This document shows positions 38,130 to 50,852 of a DNA stretch of 64,000 nt, in pieces. Made by a program: the position numbers and the translations under genes. Within the stretch, counting starts at the first letter, position 1, and every line of letters starts with the position of its first letter. The DNA comes from Musa acuminata AAA Group. Taxonomy: Eukaryota > Streptophyta > Magnoliopsida > Zingiberales > Musaceae. The DNA lies in assembly GCF_036884655.1 (NCBI RefSeq), contig NC_088340.1:5601501-5665500 (forward strand). The letters run 5' to 3'. The notes below the pieces were generated by a model. The model did not search any database. It was not told the origin of the DNA and saw only the letters and a program-made list of their open reading frames with translations.

Positions 38130-40324
38130 ATGGCTATTCCGGAGGTCGTCCTGAGCTCCACCTCTCCCGCCACAGGCGCCCGGGCGATCCCCGTGCTAGG
38201 CATGGGCACCGGGTTGGACCGCTCCGCCCTCGAGCAGCGCCCCGCCACCAAGCACGCCATCCTCCGCGCCATCGAGCTCGGGTACCGCCACTTCGACACC
38301 GCCGCCATCTACCAGTCCGAGGACGTTCTCGGCGAGGCCATCGCCGAGGCCTTGCAGGCCGGCCTCATCCACTCCCGTGCCGAGCTCTTCATCACCTCAA
38401 AGATCTGGTGCGCCGACGCTCACCGTGACCTGGTCGTCCCCGCCATCCGCGAGTCTCTCAGGTGAAGAAGAATAGCTTCATGCTCCTCTTTTACTGCTTT
38501 CTTCTGCTTCGAGTTGATGCAAATTACGGGGATTAACATTGATTTCCTGTCATAATTTTGTGATTTGATCCCTGTAATTGGAGCTTCTGAAAGCGTATCG
38601 AATTTTTCCTCTTGGTGTTAGGAATCTCAAATTGGATTACCTTGATCTCTACCTCATACATTGGCCCATGAGATTGAAGACTGGAGAATCCTATCCTCCT
38701 ATAGAGAGCCACCACATTCTCCCCTTCGACTTGAAGTCTGTTTGGGAAGGCATGGAGGAATGCCACAGGTTGGGGTTGGCTAAGCACATTGGTGTTAGCA
38801 ACTTCACCACATGGAAGCTTGCAGAGCTGCTCCGATATGCTAAAGTACCTCCTGCTGCTGTCCAGGTAGTCTGATTTCTTTTTACCTTCCATGATTATTG
38901 TTGGATGTTCTGTGTGAGTCATAGTGAAAAGGGACGATTTTGCAGGTGGAGATGAATCCAACCTGGCAGCAGAAGAAGCTGAGGGAGTTCTGCAAGGAAA
39001 AGGGTGTTCATGTCATTGCCTATTCTCCTTTAGGAGGCCAAGATATGTTCATGGGCAAGAACTTAGTGATGGAGTCCCAAGTGCTTAAAGATATAGCCAA
39101 GGCAAAAGGAAAGACTGTGGCTCAGGTTGCTCTCTTAAGAACTACTTCATCCTGTTAGTAGATTAAATCAATATTGGTATAGGATTATTCAAGTCGGTCA
39201 TGATAACAGATGTAATTTCCAAGTTCAGCTATTATTTCACTAGAATAAAATTAAAAAATTGTTCTTGAAATTAAGTTGGATGGTTGTCATGATAAGAAAA
39301 CAATGTGATCCCAAATCATTTGCTCCCTTTTGTCTTTTTGATAAAATTTCAAACCACTAGATAAACATTTGAAAGGGAAATCAACGTTAGGGCTTATATT
39401 TCTATTCTCTGCTCAAGAAAAAGGATCACTTGAACTTGATTACAGAGTAGAATCAATTCCTGATGCCTTCATGCTTAATTCAAGTTTTTGATGCTAGATA
39501 ACATATGGCACTGATTTAGAGTTCAAAAGTTATTCATCTCATGTAATGTTTGTTGTATGTACTAACAGTTAGATTGAACTTTATCTTGTAAATGAGCAAG
39601 ATATTATGACGTATCGGAGAACTTTTCATTAACTTGATTGATCACCAGAAACTGTAGGTGGTCAAATGTTACTATTTTTAATCTCTTACGAAACAGATCA
39701 AAACACTTTGGGCTACAATGATCATGGAAACAAGAGAATTATAAACTAGCGGTAACCAGCTGACCTGTGTGGTACTAAAACTCGCATCTGAAAGGAATGG
39801 GGAATGGTGTCCATCAAATCATTGCAACTTAATAGTTTCTTTATTCTTTCAATCTCAATTAGACAAAAACAAACTTTCCTCAGAAAAGAAAAAAAAATCA
39901 AACCAACTTATTCGATGATACCGCTTGTTTTGTTTATCTTTTTTTCTCTTTTATTTTTTTGCTGCATGTCAGATTTTGTGGCAGATTAGCTGTATGATAT
40001 GCATTGTAGAATGAGAGGCCCCGTAGAATTTAAATCATAGTGCATCAACAGACTGTGTTAATCTAGCTATGAACTTGAGCTTGATGGTTCTGTTTTCAGG
40101 TATCCTTGAGATGGGTTTATGAGCAAGGAGCGAGTATGATCGTAAAGACCTTGAACAAGGAGAGAATCGAGGAGAACATGAAAATTTTTGATTGGGAGTT
40201 GAGTGAAGAAGACAAACACAAAATTAGTCAACTCCCCCAGTGCAAGAGAGTCACACTGCGTTCAATGCTCTCAACAGAAGCGGCTGCCAAGCTACCTGAT
40301 GAAGATGAGGTCGTTGAAGAATAA
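38130..40324 (+). CDS. Aldo-keto reductase copy B, 4 exons, 326 aa
   Basis: Exons 38130-38461, 38622-38865, 38946-39125 and 40100-40324 (TAA). It has the same structure and catalytic tetrad as copy A (Asp56, Tyr61, Lys91, His124). Its predicted protein is identical to copy C over all the frames compared. The tryptophan in [10 protein letters not shown] is present. The promoter is the duplicated segment that begins with a SECE2-exon-like block about 430-550 bases upstream. The gene is intact, with no frameshift or stop. Intron 3 (about 970 bases) is the longest. Confidence 0.92.
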
Positions 40325-40772
40325 AGGAGTTGGTGCTATTAGATCTCTAAAGACGATTTCAGTACTTAACCACTGCATATACAGATCTGGTGCAGGAATT
40401 AATAGCTACTATATCTCTCCCTGTTTGTGTTCGGGCTGTATGCAGTGAGTTGATCTATGGATTTATCGACAATCCAATGCTTATGTTTTTCCTTTTCTTT
40501 TCTTGTTTTTGGGATACTTGTGTTATGATGAAGAAGTATTTTTATTAATAAAAGTGGTGAAAGATTGAGATATGGAATATATTTGGTCCAATATTTTTCA
40601 AAAATACTGTTCAAGAAAAAGGAAAAAAAATTGTAAGAGCAGCTCTTTTTCTATTGGAATAAATTATTTTGGATGATTACACTATACGGTTTCAAAAAAA
40701 AATTACATCATAATCTTGCATCGTGATGATGGTCTGAACCCCTTAAAATTTCTATATTAACCTAGAACAAGA

Positions 40773-43700
40773 AAATTTTCTATATTAACCTCATAATCTT
40801 GTATCGATGTCCCTCTTGAGTTACCTATGATCAGGATTATTTAGGATCTGTGTTTAAAGACGAATCAGTCTCATTATCGTGATCTTATCACGATTTTTTT
40901 CTTATTGCATAAATCCATTGACATTATAATATATACATGCAATAAATAATATAAAGTGAGAAAATATTATAATAATAATAAACAAAAAGAATTTATATCA
41001 TATCACACGTGTCATTACTTACGTGATTAGCTTGCAAGGTACCTATGATAAGCCACTACGTCATAGTCCCCAAACGATACTAAGAATCTAATCCATCAGA
41101 TATGACTATCCTAAGTTTCTATGTATCTATAGTTCATCATTCATCTAATATCGTAGAAATCATATATTAGGCATAGTAACGTCAGGCCCATACGAAATCC
41201 TATCCGAGTTTCACTCTAATCAGATTCTCTTAAAGAACTCTCTCAATCCGAGCGACCATGGTTATGGATTTTGTCTTAGTGAGTACTCACGAGATATTTT
41301 TCTCGTGATACCGAGAATGGATGATCCTCTGTTGACACTAATTTACCTTCGTAAAGTTGGTTATCATCCCCGATAACCGGCTATACTAGATCTAAAACTT
41401 CCAAACCTATAAATCCAACGTCAAAGAAATAGAGTATTTATACAAGACATCTTTGGTGTCTCGAATCAGACATATGATTGAGACTACAGAATCGTTATAT
41501 GACATTTGGTATCATTAACTATCCAACATTCTATAAGTTCATCAATCAATGAACTCATTCTCCAATAAGTACCTGCATTATACATCTAGTGTCTCACACG
41601 AGTGATTATGAGAATAGCCACCTTCATCATATGAACGAGTATATAGTACATTAGTCTACTCGGTTATTTCGATATCCCTCTCGAGTTTCGTATGACCGGA
41701 ATTATTTAGGATCTGTGTTTAAAGATAAATCGATCTCATTATCGTGATCTCATCATGATTCGATTTCCATTACACGGATCTATGGACATTACAGTATACA
41801 TCCAAATAATATATAACGTGAGAAAATGTCAATAATAATAAACAAAGAGATTGTCTCAGTATGTCACAAGTGTCATTACTCACAAGCTAGGGCACCTATA
41901 ACTATCAAATACTACTTATGTAATAAGAAAGATTATATAAAGAAGGACAATAATGTTTACTTCAAAAAGAAAATGAAATATACTTTTGTATGTATTGAAT
42001 CAAACGTTCATATGTCCTTTCTAATACTTAGTGGATTAATTATGATGCTCCGGTTTATATTACAAATAATATAGATTAATTTTGATGTTTCAATTTATGT
42101 TACTAATAATATTCAATGATTCATTTTAACTCAAAAATTGAAAGAATATATAAGATTCATTGTTATAATTAATTATCTTAAAATGAAAGTGATAATAATA
42201 TGTACTTATAACGGACACTTATATACAATTTAGTTAATTGATTTTGAGAATTCATGTTATATTTTATAATTCTAGATATTTGGTTTTCTTATCCAGATTT
42301 GTTAGGATTTATCTTATTTTGGTGATAATAAATTTAGTACATTTATAATTTAATAAAAATTGATTATGAAATTTTATATAATAATTTATATAAATTTAAT
42401 CTGAATATGAAGTTTGCAATAATCTTGTAATTAAATACTCAAAAGTTTCAAGAGCTTTTGAAATTATATATATTTACATCTATGAACCAAATGACCTATC
42501 CAAATATGACAATGTATATTCATGTAAAGTCTCATTGACACCTATATATAAATAAAGTCAATAGATAATTAAATAAAAGGTTAAAATAATTAGATTTGAT
42601 GGGAGTAATAAATTTTATGTTAAATATGATGAATCAAATAATAATTATCTATTAGTTAATTTTTAAAAAAATCGAGATATTTATGCTCAATATTTATTTC
42701 TAAGAGTATCATAATAAAATAGTGTTACTAAAAGTCATAATGATATCATTATGGTTACGATTAGGAGCATGATGAGTTTTTAAATACCTGATTCAATGTA
42801 GGATGAAACTCTTAAAAATATTATATATATCTTGAATAATATTCTTGATAAATCAATTATATCAACTCCATTCAAGTTATGGATTAATAGAAAACTTAAC
42901 TTAAGACATTTACATATTTGGGATTATCAAGTAGAAATAAGAGTCTTTGACCTATATAAAAAAAATTAAATCGAAAAACTATTTCTAAATATTTTATTAA
43001 TTATTAAAAATCTAAATAATATAAATTTTATTATCCTAACTATAGATTGAGAATAGTTGAGTCTGGTAATATAAAATTTCTTAAAAATCATGAATTCAAT
43101 ATAAGTGAAAAACTGAAGATTTAATATTGAGAAGATATTAGTTAATCGTTCTTTATCATTTCATATCAGATAAGTTACTCGTTAAATTACTAAACAAATA
43201 AAAGAAAACGAACAATATAATAAGCATTGATGAACTTGATAAAAAGATCATTACTGATGAACCGGTAGAACAACCACAAATAATACTTTTAAGAAATTCT
43301 TAAATAGAAAACGATATGGTAAGATCATATGGTATATATATAAAAATCATGATATAGGAACAAAAAACAATCATCATTTTCATATACTATAAAGAGTAGA
43401 GATTCTAAGAAATGATATGATATAATGAAAAAGAGTCAAAATCGATAGACTAAAATATTATTTGGGATATCATTAAATTTTTAATAATTATAAAAGAATC
43501 GATTATATTTAATTCTGTAATATTAAACTTGATTTAAAGGATAATATCGAATGATATAAAACATGATCAAAAAATTTATTTTAAAAGAAGACAATATCTA
43601 TAACAAGTTTTTTTTTATTTTTTTTAAATATGGGTTATGTCAAATAGATATGAAAATATATTTTTAAATAGGAATTTAGATGAAATCTATATGAAACAAG

Positions 43701-43909
43701 GGTTCACAAAAAAAGAAAAAATAAATATTTGGTTTGCAGAGTTTAGAAATTTAATTATGACTTTAAGCAAACTTTTCAAACAATAGTATATAAAATTTTA
43801 TGATATTAATATATATTTCGAATTTAATAAAAATATTATTGATTTATATATATACTTAAAAATTAATAAAAATAAATTTATTATTTTAATCTTTTATGTA
43901 GATGATGTT
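40773..43909 (+). mobile_element. Decayed Ty1/copia fragment in AKR unit B
   Basis: Same relic as in unit A with few differences; the YVDD codons are at 43895-43906. It was copied along with the array unit rather than inserted independently, since its position and both edges are the same. Confidence 0.75.
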
Positions 43910-43934
43910 CGGTTAGGTAGATCACCATTGCAAA

Positions 43935-44061
43935 GGTCGAAAGGCGAGAACGATACCACCGACAGAGGCCCAAGAGGATGAGGTCGGAGGTGCCGGCGGT
44001 GCGAGAGGGGTGACGGAAGCCTGAGGTTTTGGTTTGGGATGAGGATCCTCTCAAACAGTAC
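43935..44061 (-). pseudogene. Orphan copy of the SECE2 5' exon block in AKR unit C
   Basis: Same fragment as in unit B, essentially identical to it, upstream of reductase copy C. Confidence 0.7.
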
Positions 44062-44490
44062 TTGTAAAGGAATTCTCCAATTATAAATCTCAACCGTCCA
44101 CTAGAAACAGTTACGGCTCAACCATCCGTCCAATCGGATCCGACTAATAATTTGGAAAAATCCGACCCGATTGGCTTTGTGGCTAAATAAATCGAACCGC
44201 ATATGTCGGGCCGCAGCGTAGAAGTTGGTCGAACCAAACATAAACCGGACACGAGTATTAGGTTCGTAAACTGTCGATCTGGTTAACAGAGACCGTACGA
44301 TCTTCTAGAAGCAGGTTCCGGGCCAACACCGACGGCTTTGGATGGCCGCTCCGAAGAACGCATGGGAGAAGATCGTTGGAATTCCAAGCCGCCGCCAGCG
44401 GTTAGCGCTTACGGAATCGATTGACCATGATTTGCGCTTACATAAGGGAGCATCGCCGCTGGACGGGCAACCATTCGCTACCACTGAGCC

Positions 44491-46685
44491 ATGGCTATTC
44501 CGGAGGTCGTCCTGAGCTCCACCTCTCCCGCCACAGGCGCCCGGGCGATCCCCGTGCTAGGCATGGGCACCGGGTTGGACCGCTCCGCCCTCGAGCAGCG
44601 CCCCGCCACCAAGCACGCCATCCTCCGCGCCATCGAGCTCGGGTACCGCCACTTCGACACCGCCGCCATCTACCAGTCCGAGGACGTTCTCGGCGAGGCC
44701 ATCGCCGAGGCCTTGCAGGCCGGCCTCATCCACTCCCGTGCCGAGCTCTTCATCACCTCAAAGATCTGGTGCGCCGACGCTCACCGTGACCTGGTCGTCC
44801 CCGCCATCCGCGAGTCTCTCAGGTGAAGAAGAATAGCTTCATGCTCCTCTTTTACTGCTTTCTTCTGCTTCGAGTTGATGCAAATTACGGGGATTAACAT
44901 TGATTTCCTGTCATAATTTTGTGATTTGATCCCTGTAATTGGAGCTTCTGAAAGCGTATCGAATTTTTCCTCTTGGTGTTAGGAATCTCAAATTGGATTA
45001 CCTTGATCTCTACCTCATACATTGGCCCATGAGATTGAAGACTGGAGAATCCTATCCTCCTATAGAGAGCCACCACATTCTCCCCTTCGACTTGAAGTCT
45101 GTTTGGGAAGGCATGGAGGAATGCCACAGGTTGGGGTTGGCTAAGCACATTGGTGTTAGCAACTTCACCACATGGAAGCTTGCAGAGCTGCTCCGATATG
45201 CTAAAGTACCTCCTGCTGCTGTCCAGGTAGTCTGATTTCTTTTTACCTTCCATGATTATTGTTGGATGTTCTGTGTGAGTCATAGTGAAAAGGGACGATT
45301 TTGCAGGTGGAGATGAATCCAACCTGGCAGCAGAAGAAGCTGAGGGAGTTCTGCAAGGAAAAGGGTGTTCATGTCATTGCCTATTCTCCTTTAGGAGGCC
45401 AAGATATGTTCATGGGCAAGAACTTAGTGATGGAGTCCCAAGTGCTTAAAGATATAGCCAAGGCAAAAGGAAAGACTGTGGCTCAGGTTGCTCTCTTAAG
45501 AACTACTTCATCCTGTTAGTAGATTAAATCAATATTGGTATAGGATTATTCAAGTCGGTCATGATAACAGATGTAATTTCCAAGTTCAGCTATTATTTCA
45601 CTAGAATAAAATTAAAAAATTGTTCTTGAAATTAAGTTGGATGGTTGTCATGATAAGAAAACAATGTGATCCCAAATCATTTGCTCCCTTTTGTCTTTTT
45701 GATAAAATTTCAAACCACTAGATAAACATTTGAAAGGGAAATCAACGTTAGGGCTTATATTTCTATTCTCTGCTCAAGAAAAAGGATCACTTGAACTTGA
45801 TTACAGAGTAGAATCAATTCCTGATGCCTTCATGCTTAATTCAAGTTTTTGATGCTAGATAACATATGGCACTGATTTAGAGTTCAAAAGTTATTCATCT
45901 CATGTAATGTTTGTTGTATGTACTAACAGTTAGATTGAACTTTATCTTGTAAATGAGCAAGATATTATGACGTATCGGAGAACTTTTCATTAACTTGATT
46001 GATCACCAGAAACTGTAGGTGGTCAAATGTTACTATTTTTAATCTCTTACGAAACAGATCAAAACACTTTGGGCTACAATGATCATGGAAACAAGAGAAT
46101 TATAAACTAGCGGTAACCAGCTGACCTGTGTGGTACTAAAACTCGCATCTGAAAGGAATGGGGAATGGTGTCCATCAAATCATTGCAACTTAATAGTTTC
46201 TTTATTCTTTCAATCTCAATTAGACAAAAACAAACTTTCCTCAGAAAAGAAAAAAAAATCAAACCAACTTATTCGATGATACCGCTTGTTTTGTTTATCT
46301 TTTTTTCTCTTTTATTTTTTTGCTGCATGTCAGATTTTGTGGCAGATTAGCTGTATGATATGCATTGTAGAATGAGAGGCCCCGTAGAATTTAAATCATA
46401 GTGCATCAACAGACTGTGTTAATCTAGCTATGAACTTGAGCTTGATGGTTCTGTTTTCAGGTATCCTTGAGATGGGTTTATGAGCAAGGAGCGAGTATGA
46501 TCGTAAAGACCTTGAACAAGGAGAGAATCGAGGAGAACATGAAAATTTTTGATTGGGAGTTGAGTGAAGAAGACAAACACAAAATTAGTCAACTCCCCCA
46601 GTGCAAGAGAGTCACACTGCGTTCAATGCTCTCAACAGAAGCGGCTGCCAAGCTACCTGATGAAGATGAGGTCGTTGAAGAATAA
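44491..46685 (+). CDS. Aldo-keto reductase copy C, 4 exons, 326 aa
   Basis: Exons 44491-44822, 44983-45226, 45307-45486 and 46461-46685 (TAA). The encoded protein matches copy B exactly as far as I compared, including the active-site residues and the C-terminal tail [19 protein letters not shown]. Introns and flanks are also almost identical to B, so the two should give indistinguishable transcripts. Confidence 0.92.
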
Positions 46686-47133
46686 AGGAGTTGGTGCTAT
46701 TAGATCTCTAAAGACGATTTCAGTACTTAACCACTGCATATACAGATCTGGTGCAGGAATTAATAGCTACTATATCTCTCCCTGTTTGTGTTCGGGCTGT
46801 ATGCAGTGAGTTGATCTATGGATTTATCGACAATCCAATGCTTATGTTTTTCCTTTTCTTTTCTTGTTTTTGGGATACTTGTGTTATGATGAAGAAGTAT
46901 TTTTATTAATAAAAGTGGTGAAAGATTGAGATATGGAATATATTTGGTCCAATATTTTTCAAAAATACTGTTCAAGAAAAAGGAAAAAAAATTGTAAGAG
47001 CAGCTCTTTTTCTATTGGAATAAATTATTTTGGATGATTACACTATACGGTTTCAAAAAAAAATTACATCATAATCTTGCATCGTGATGATGGTCTGAAC
47101 CCCTTAAAATTTCTATATTAACCTAGAACAAGA

Positions 47134-50100
47134 AAATTTTCTATATTAACCTCATAATCTTGTATCGATGTCCCTCTTGAGTTACCTATGATCAGGATTA
47201 TTTAGGATCTGTGTTTAAAGACGAATCAGTCTCATTATCGTGATCTTATCACGATTTTTTTCTTATTGCATAAATCCATTGACATTATAATATATACATG
47301 CAATAAATAATATAAAGTGAGAAAATATTATAATAATAATAAACAAAAAGAATTTATATCATATCACACGTGTCATTACTTACGTGATTAGCTTGCAAGG
47401 TACCTATGATAAGCCACTACGTCATAGTCCCCAAACGATACTAAGAATCTAATCCATCAGATATGACTATCCTAAGTTTCTATGTATCTATAGTTCATCA
47501 TTCATCTAATATCGTAGAAATCATATATTAGGCATAGTAACGTCAGGCCCATACGAAATCCTATCCGAGTTTCACTCTAATCAGATTCTCTTAAAGAACT
47601 CTCTCAATCCGAGCGACCATGGTTATGGATTTTGTCTTAGTGAGTACTCACGAGATATTTTTCTCGTGATACCGAGAATGGATGATCCTCTGTTGACACT
47701 AATTTACCTTCGTAAAGTTGGTTATCATCCCCGATAACCGGCTATACTAGATCTAAAACTTCCAAACCTATAAATCCAACGTCAAAGAAATAGAGTATTT
47801 ATACAAGACATCTTTGGTGTCTCGAATCAGACATATGATTGAGACTACAGAATCGTTATATGACATTTGGTATCATTAACTATCCAACATTCTATAAGTT
47901 CATCAATCAATGAACTCATTCTCCAATAAGTACCTGCATTATACATCTAGTGTCTCACACGAGTGATTATGAGAATAGCCACCTTCATCATATGAACGAG
48001 TATATAGTACATTAGTCTACTCGGTTATTTCGATATCCCTCTCGAGTTTCGTATGACCGGAATTATTTAGGATCTGTGTTTAAAGATAAATCGATCTCAT
48101 TATCGTGATCTCATCATGATTCGATTTCCATTACACGGATCTATGGACATTACAGTATACATCCAAATAATATATAACGTGAGAAAATATCAATAATAAT
48201 AAACAAAGAGATTGTCTCAGTATGTCACAAGTGTCATTACTCACAAGCTAGGGCACCTATAACTATCAAATACTACTTATGTAATAAGAAAGATTATATA
48301 AAGAAGGACAATAATGTTTACTTCAAAAAGAAAATGAAATATACTTTTGTATGTATTGAATCAAACGTTCATATGTCCTTTCTAATACTTAGTGGATTAA
48401 TTATGATGCTCCGGTTTATATTACAAATAATATAGATTAATTTTGATGTTTCAATTTATGTTACTAATAATATTCAATGATTCATTTTAACTCAAAAATT
48501 GAAAGAATATATAAGATTCATTGTTATAATTAATTATCTTAAAATGAAAGTGATAATAATATGTACTTATAACGGACACTTATATACAATTTAGTTAATT
48601 GATTTTGAGAATTCATGTTATATTTTATAATTCTAGATATTTGGTTTTCTTATCCAGATTTGTTAGGATTTATCTTATTTTGGTGATAATAAATTTAGTA
48701 CATTTATAATTTAATAAAAATTGATTATGAAATTTTATATAATAATTTATATAAATTTAATCTGAATATGAAGTTTGCAATAATCTTGTAATTAAATACT
48801 CAAAAGTTTCAAGAGCTTTTGAAATTATATATATTTACATCTATGAACCAAATGACCTATCCAAATATGACAATGTATATTCATGTAAAGTCTCATTGAC
48901 ACCTATATATAAATAAAGTCAATAGATAATTAAATAAAAGGTTAAAATAATTAGATTTGATGGGAGTAATAAATTTTATGTTAAATATGATGAATCAAAT
49001 AATAATTATCTATTAGTTAATTTTTAAAAAAATCGAGATATTTATGCTCAATATTTATTTCTAAGAGTATCATAATAAAATAGTGTTACTAAAAGTCATA
49101 ATGATATCATTATGGTTACGATTAGGAGCATGATGAGTTTTTAAATACCTGATTCAATGTAGGATGAAACTCTTAAAAATATTATATATATCTTGAATAA
49201 TATTCTTGATAAATCAATTATATCAACTCCATTCAAGTTATGGATTAATAGAAAACTTAACTTAAGACATTTACATATTTGGGATTATCAAGTAGAAATA
49301 AGAGTCTTTGACCTATATAAAAAAAATTAAATCGAAAAACTATTTCTAAATATTTTATTAATTATTAAAAATCTAAATAATATAAATTTTATTATCCTAA
49401 CTATAGATTGAGAATAGTTGAGTCTGGTAATATAAAATTTCTTAAAAATCATGAATTCAATATAAGTGAAAAACTGAAGATTTAATATTGAGAAGATATT
49501 AGTTAATCGTTCTTTATCATTTCATATCAGATAAGTTACTCGTTAAATTACTAAACAAATAAAAGAAAACGAACAATATAATAAGCATTGATGAACTTGA
49601 TAAAAAGATCATTACTGATGAACCGGTAGAACAACCACAAATAATACTTTTAAGAAATTCTTAAATAGAAAACGATATGGTAAGATCATATGGTATATAT
49701 ATAAAAATCATGATATAGGAACAAAAAACAATCATCATTTTCATATACTATAAAGAGTAGAGATTCTAAGAAATGATATGATATAATGAAAAAGAGTCAA
49801 AATCGATAGACTAAAATATTATTTGGGATATCATTAAATTTTTAATAATTATAAAAGAATCGATTATATTTAATTCTGTAATATTAAACTTGATTTAAAG
49901 GATAATATCGAATGATATAAAACATGATCAAAAAATTTATTTTAAAAGAAGACAATATCTATAACAAGTTTTTTTTTTATTTTTTTTAAATATGGGTTAT
50001 GTCAAATAGATATGAAAATATATTTTTAAATAGGAATTTAGATGAAATCTATATGAAACAAGGGTTCACAAAAAAAGAAAAAATAAATATTTGGTTTGCA

Positions 50101-50271
50101 GAGTTTAGAAATTTAATTATGACTTTAAGCAAACTTTTCAAACAATAGTATATAAAATTTTATGATATTAATATATATTTCGAATTTAATAAAAATATTA
50201 TTGATTTATATATATACTTAAAAATTAATAAAAATAAATTTATTATTTTAATCTTTTATGTAGATGATGTT
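47134..50271 (+). mobile_element. Decayed Ty1/copia fragment in AKR unit C
   Basis: Same relic as in unit B; the YVDD codons are at 50257-50268. Edges are the same as in the other two units. Confidence 0.75.
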
Positions 50272-50296
50272 CGGTTAGGTAGATCACCATTGCAAA

Positions 50297-50423
50297 GGTC
50301 GAAAGGCGAGAACGATACCACCGACAGAGGCCCAAGAGGATGAGGTCGGAGGTGCCGGCGGTGCGAGAGGGGTGACGGAAGCCTGAGGTTTTGGTTTGGG
50401 ATGAGGATCCTCTCAAACAGTAC
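50297..50423 (-). pseudogene. Orphan copy of the SECE2 5' exon block in AKR unit D
   Basis: Same fragment as in units B and C, upstream of reductase copy D. Confidence 0.7.
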
Positions 50424-50852
50424 TTGTAAAGGAATTCTCCAATTATAAATCTCAACCGTCCACTAGAAACAGTTACGGCTCAACCATCCGTCCAATCGGA
50501 TCCGACTAATAATTTGGAAAAATCCGACCCGATTGGCTTTGTGGCTAAATAAATCGAACCGCATATGTCGGGCCGCAGCGTAGAAGTTGGTCGAACCAAA
50601 CATAAACCGGACACGAGTATTAGGTTCGTAAACTGTCGATCTGGTTAACAGAGACCGTACGATCTTCTAGAAGCAGGTTCCGGGCCAACACCGACGGCTT
50701 TGGATGGCCGCTCCGAAGAACGCATGGGAGAAGATCGTTGGAATTCCAAGCCGCCGCCAGCGGTTAGCGCTTACGGAATCGATTGACCATGATTTGCGCT
50801 TACATAAGGGAGCATCGCCGCTGGACGGGCAACCATTCGCTACCACTGAGCC

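Larger units (their letters stand above)
37560..43920 (+). repeat. AKR tandem unit B
   Basis: Head-to-tail unit of about 6361 bases (ATG to next ATG). The left edge, AGATCACCATTGCAAAGG, directly follows the copia reverse-transcriptase relic of unit A. Contents are in the same order as unit A. Confidence 0.93.
43921..50282 (+). repeat. AKR tandem unit C, almost identical to unit B
   Basis: About 6362 bases. Compared by eye with unit B I found only a base change (AAAATGTCAATAA at 41824 against AAAATATCAATAA near 48185) and a one-base T-run difference near 43613/49974. A full alignment would probably show a few more. Confidence 0.93.

Noticed and set aside
38060..38428. 122-codon plus frame overlapping AKR exon 1 (also at 44421 and 50783)
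   Set aside because: Arg/His/Pro-rich shift frame over the GC-rich AKR exon; the AKR frame has the real motifs.
38533..38961. 142-codon minus frame across AKR intron 1 to intron 2 (also at 44894 and 51256)
   Set aside because: Antisense to AKR exon 2, repeated only because the unit is repeated; no recognisable domain.
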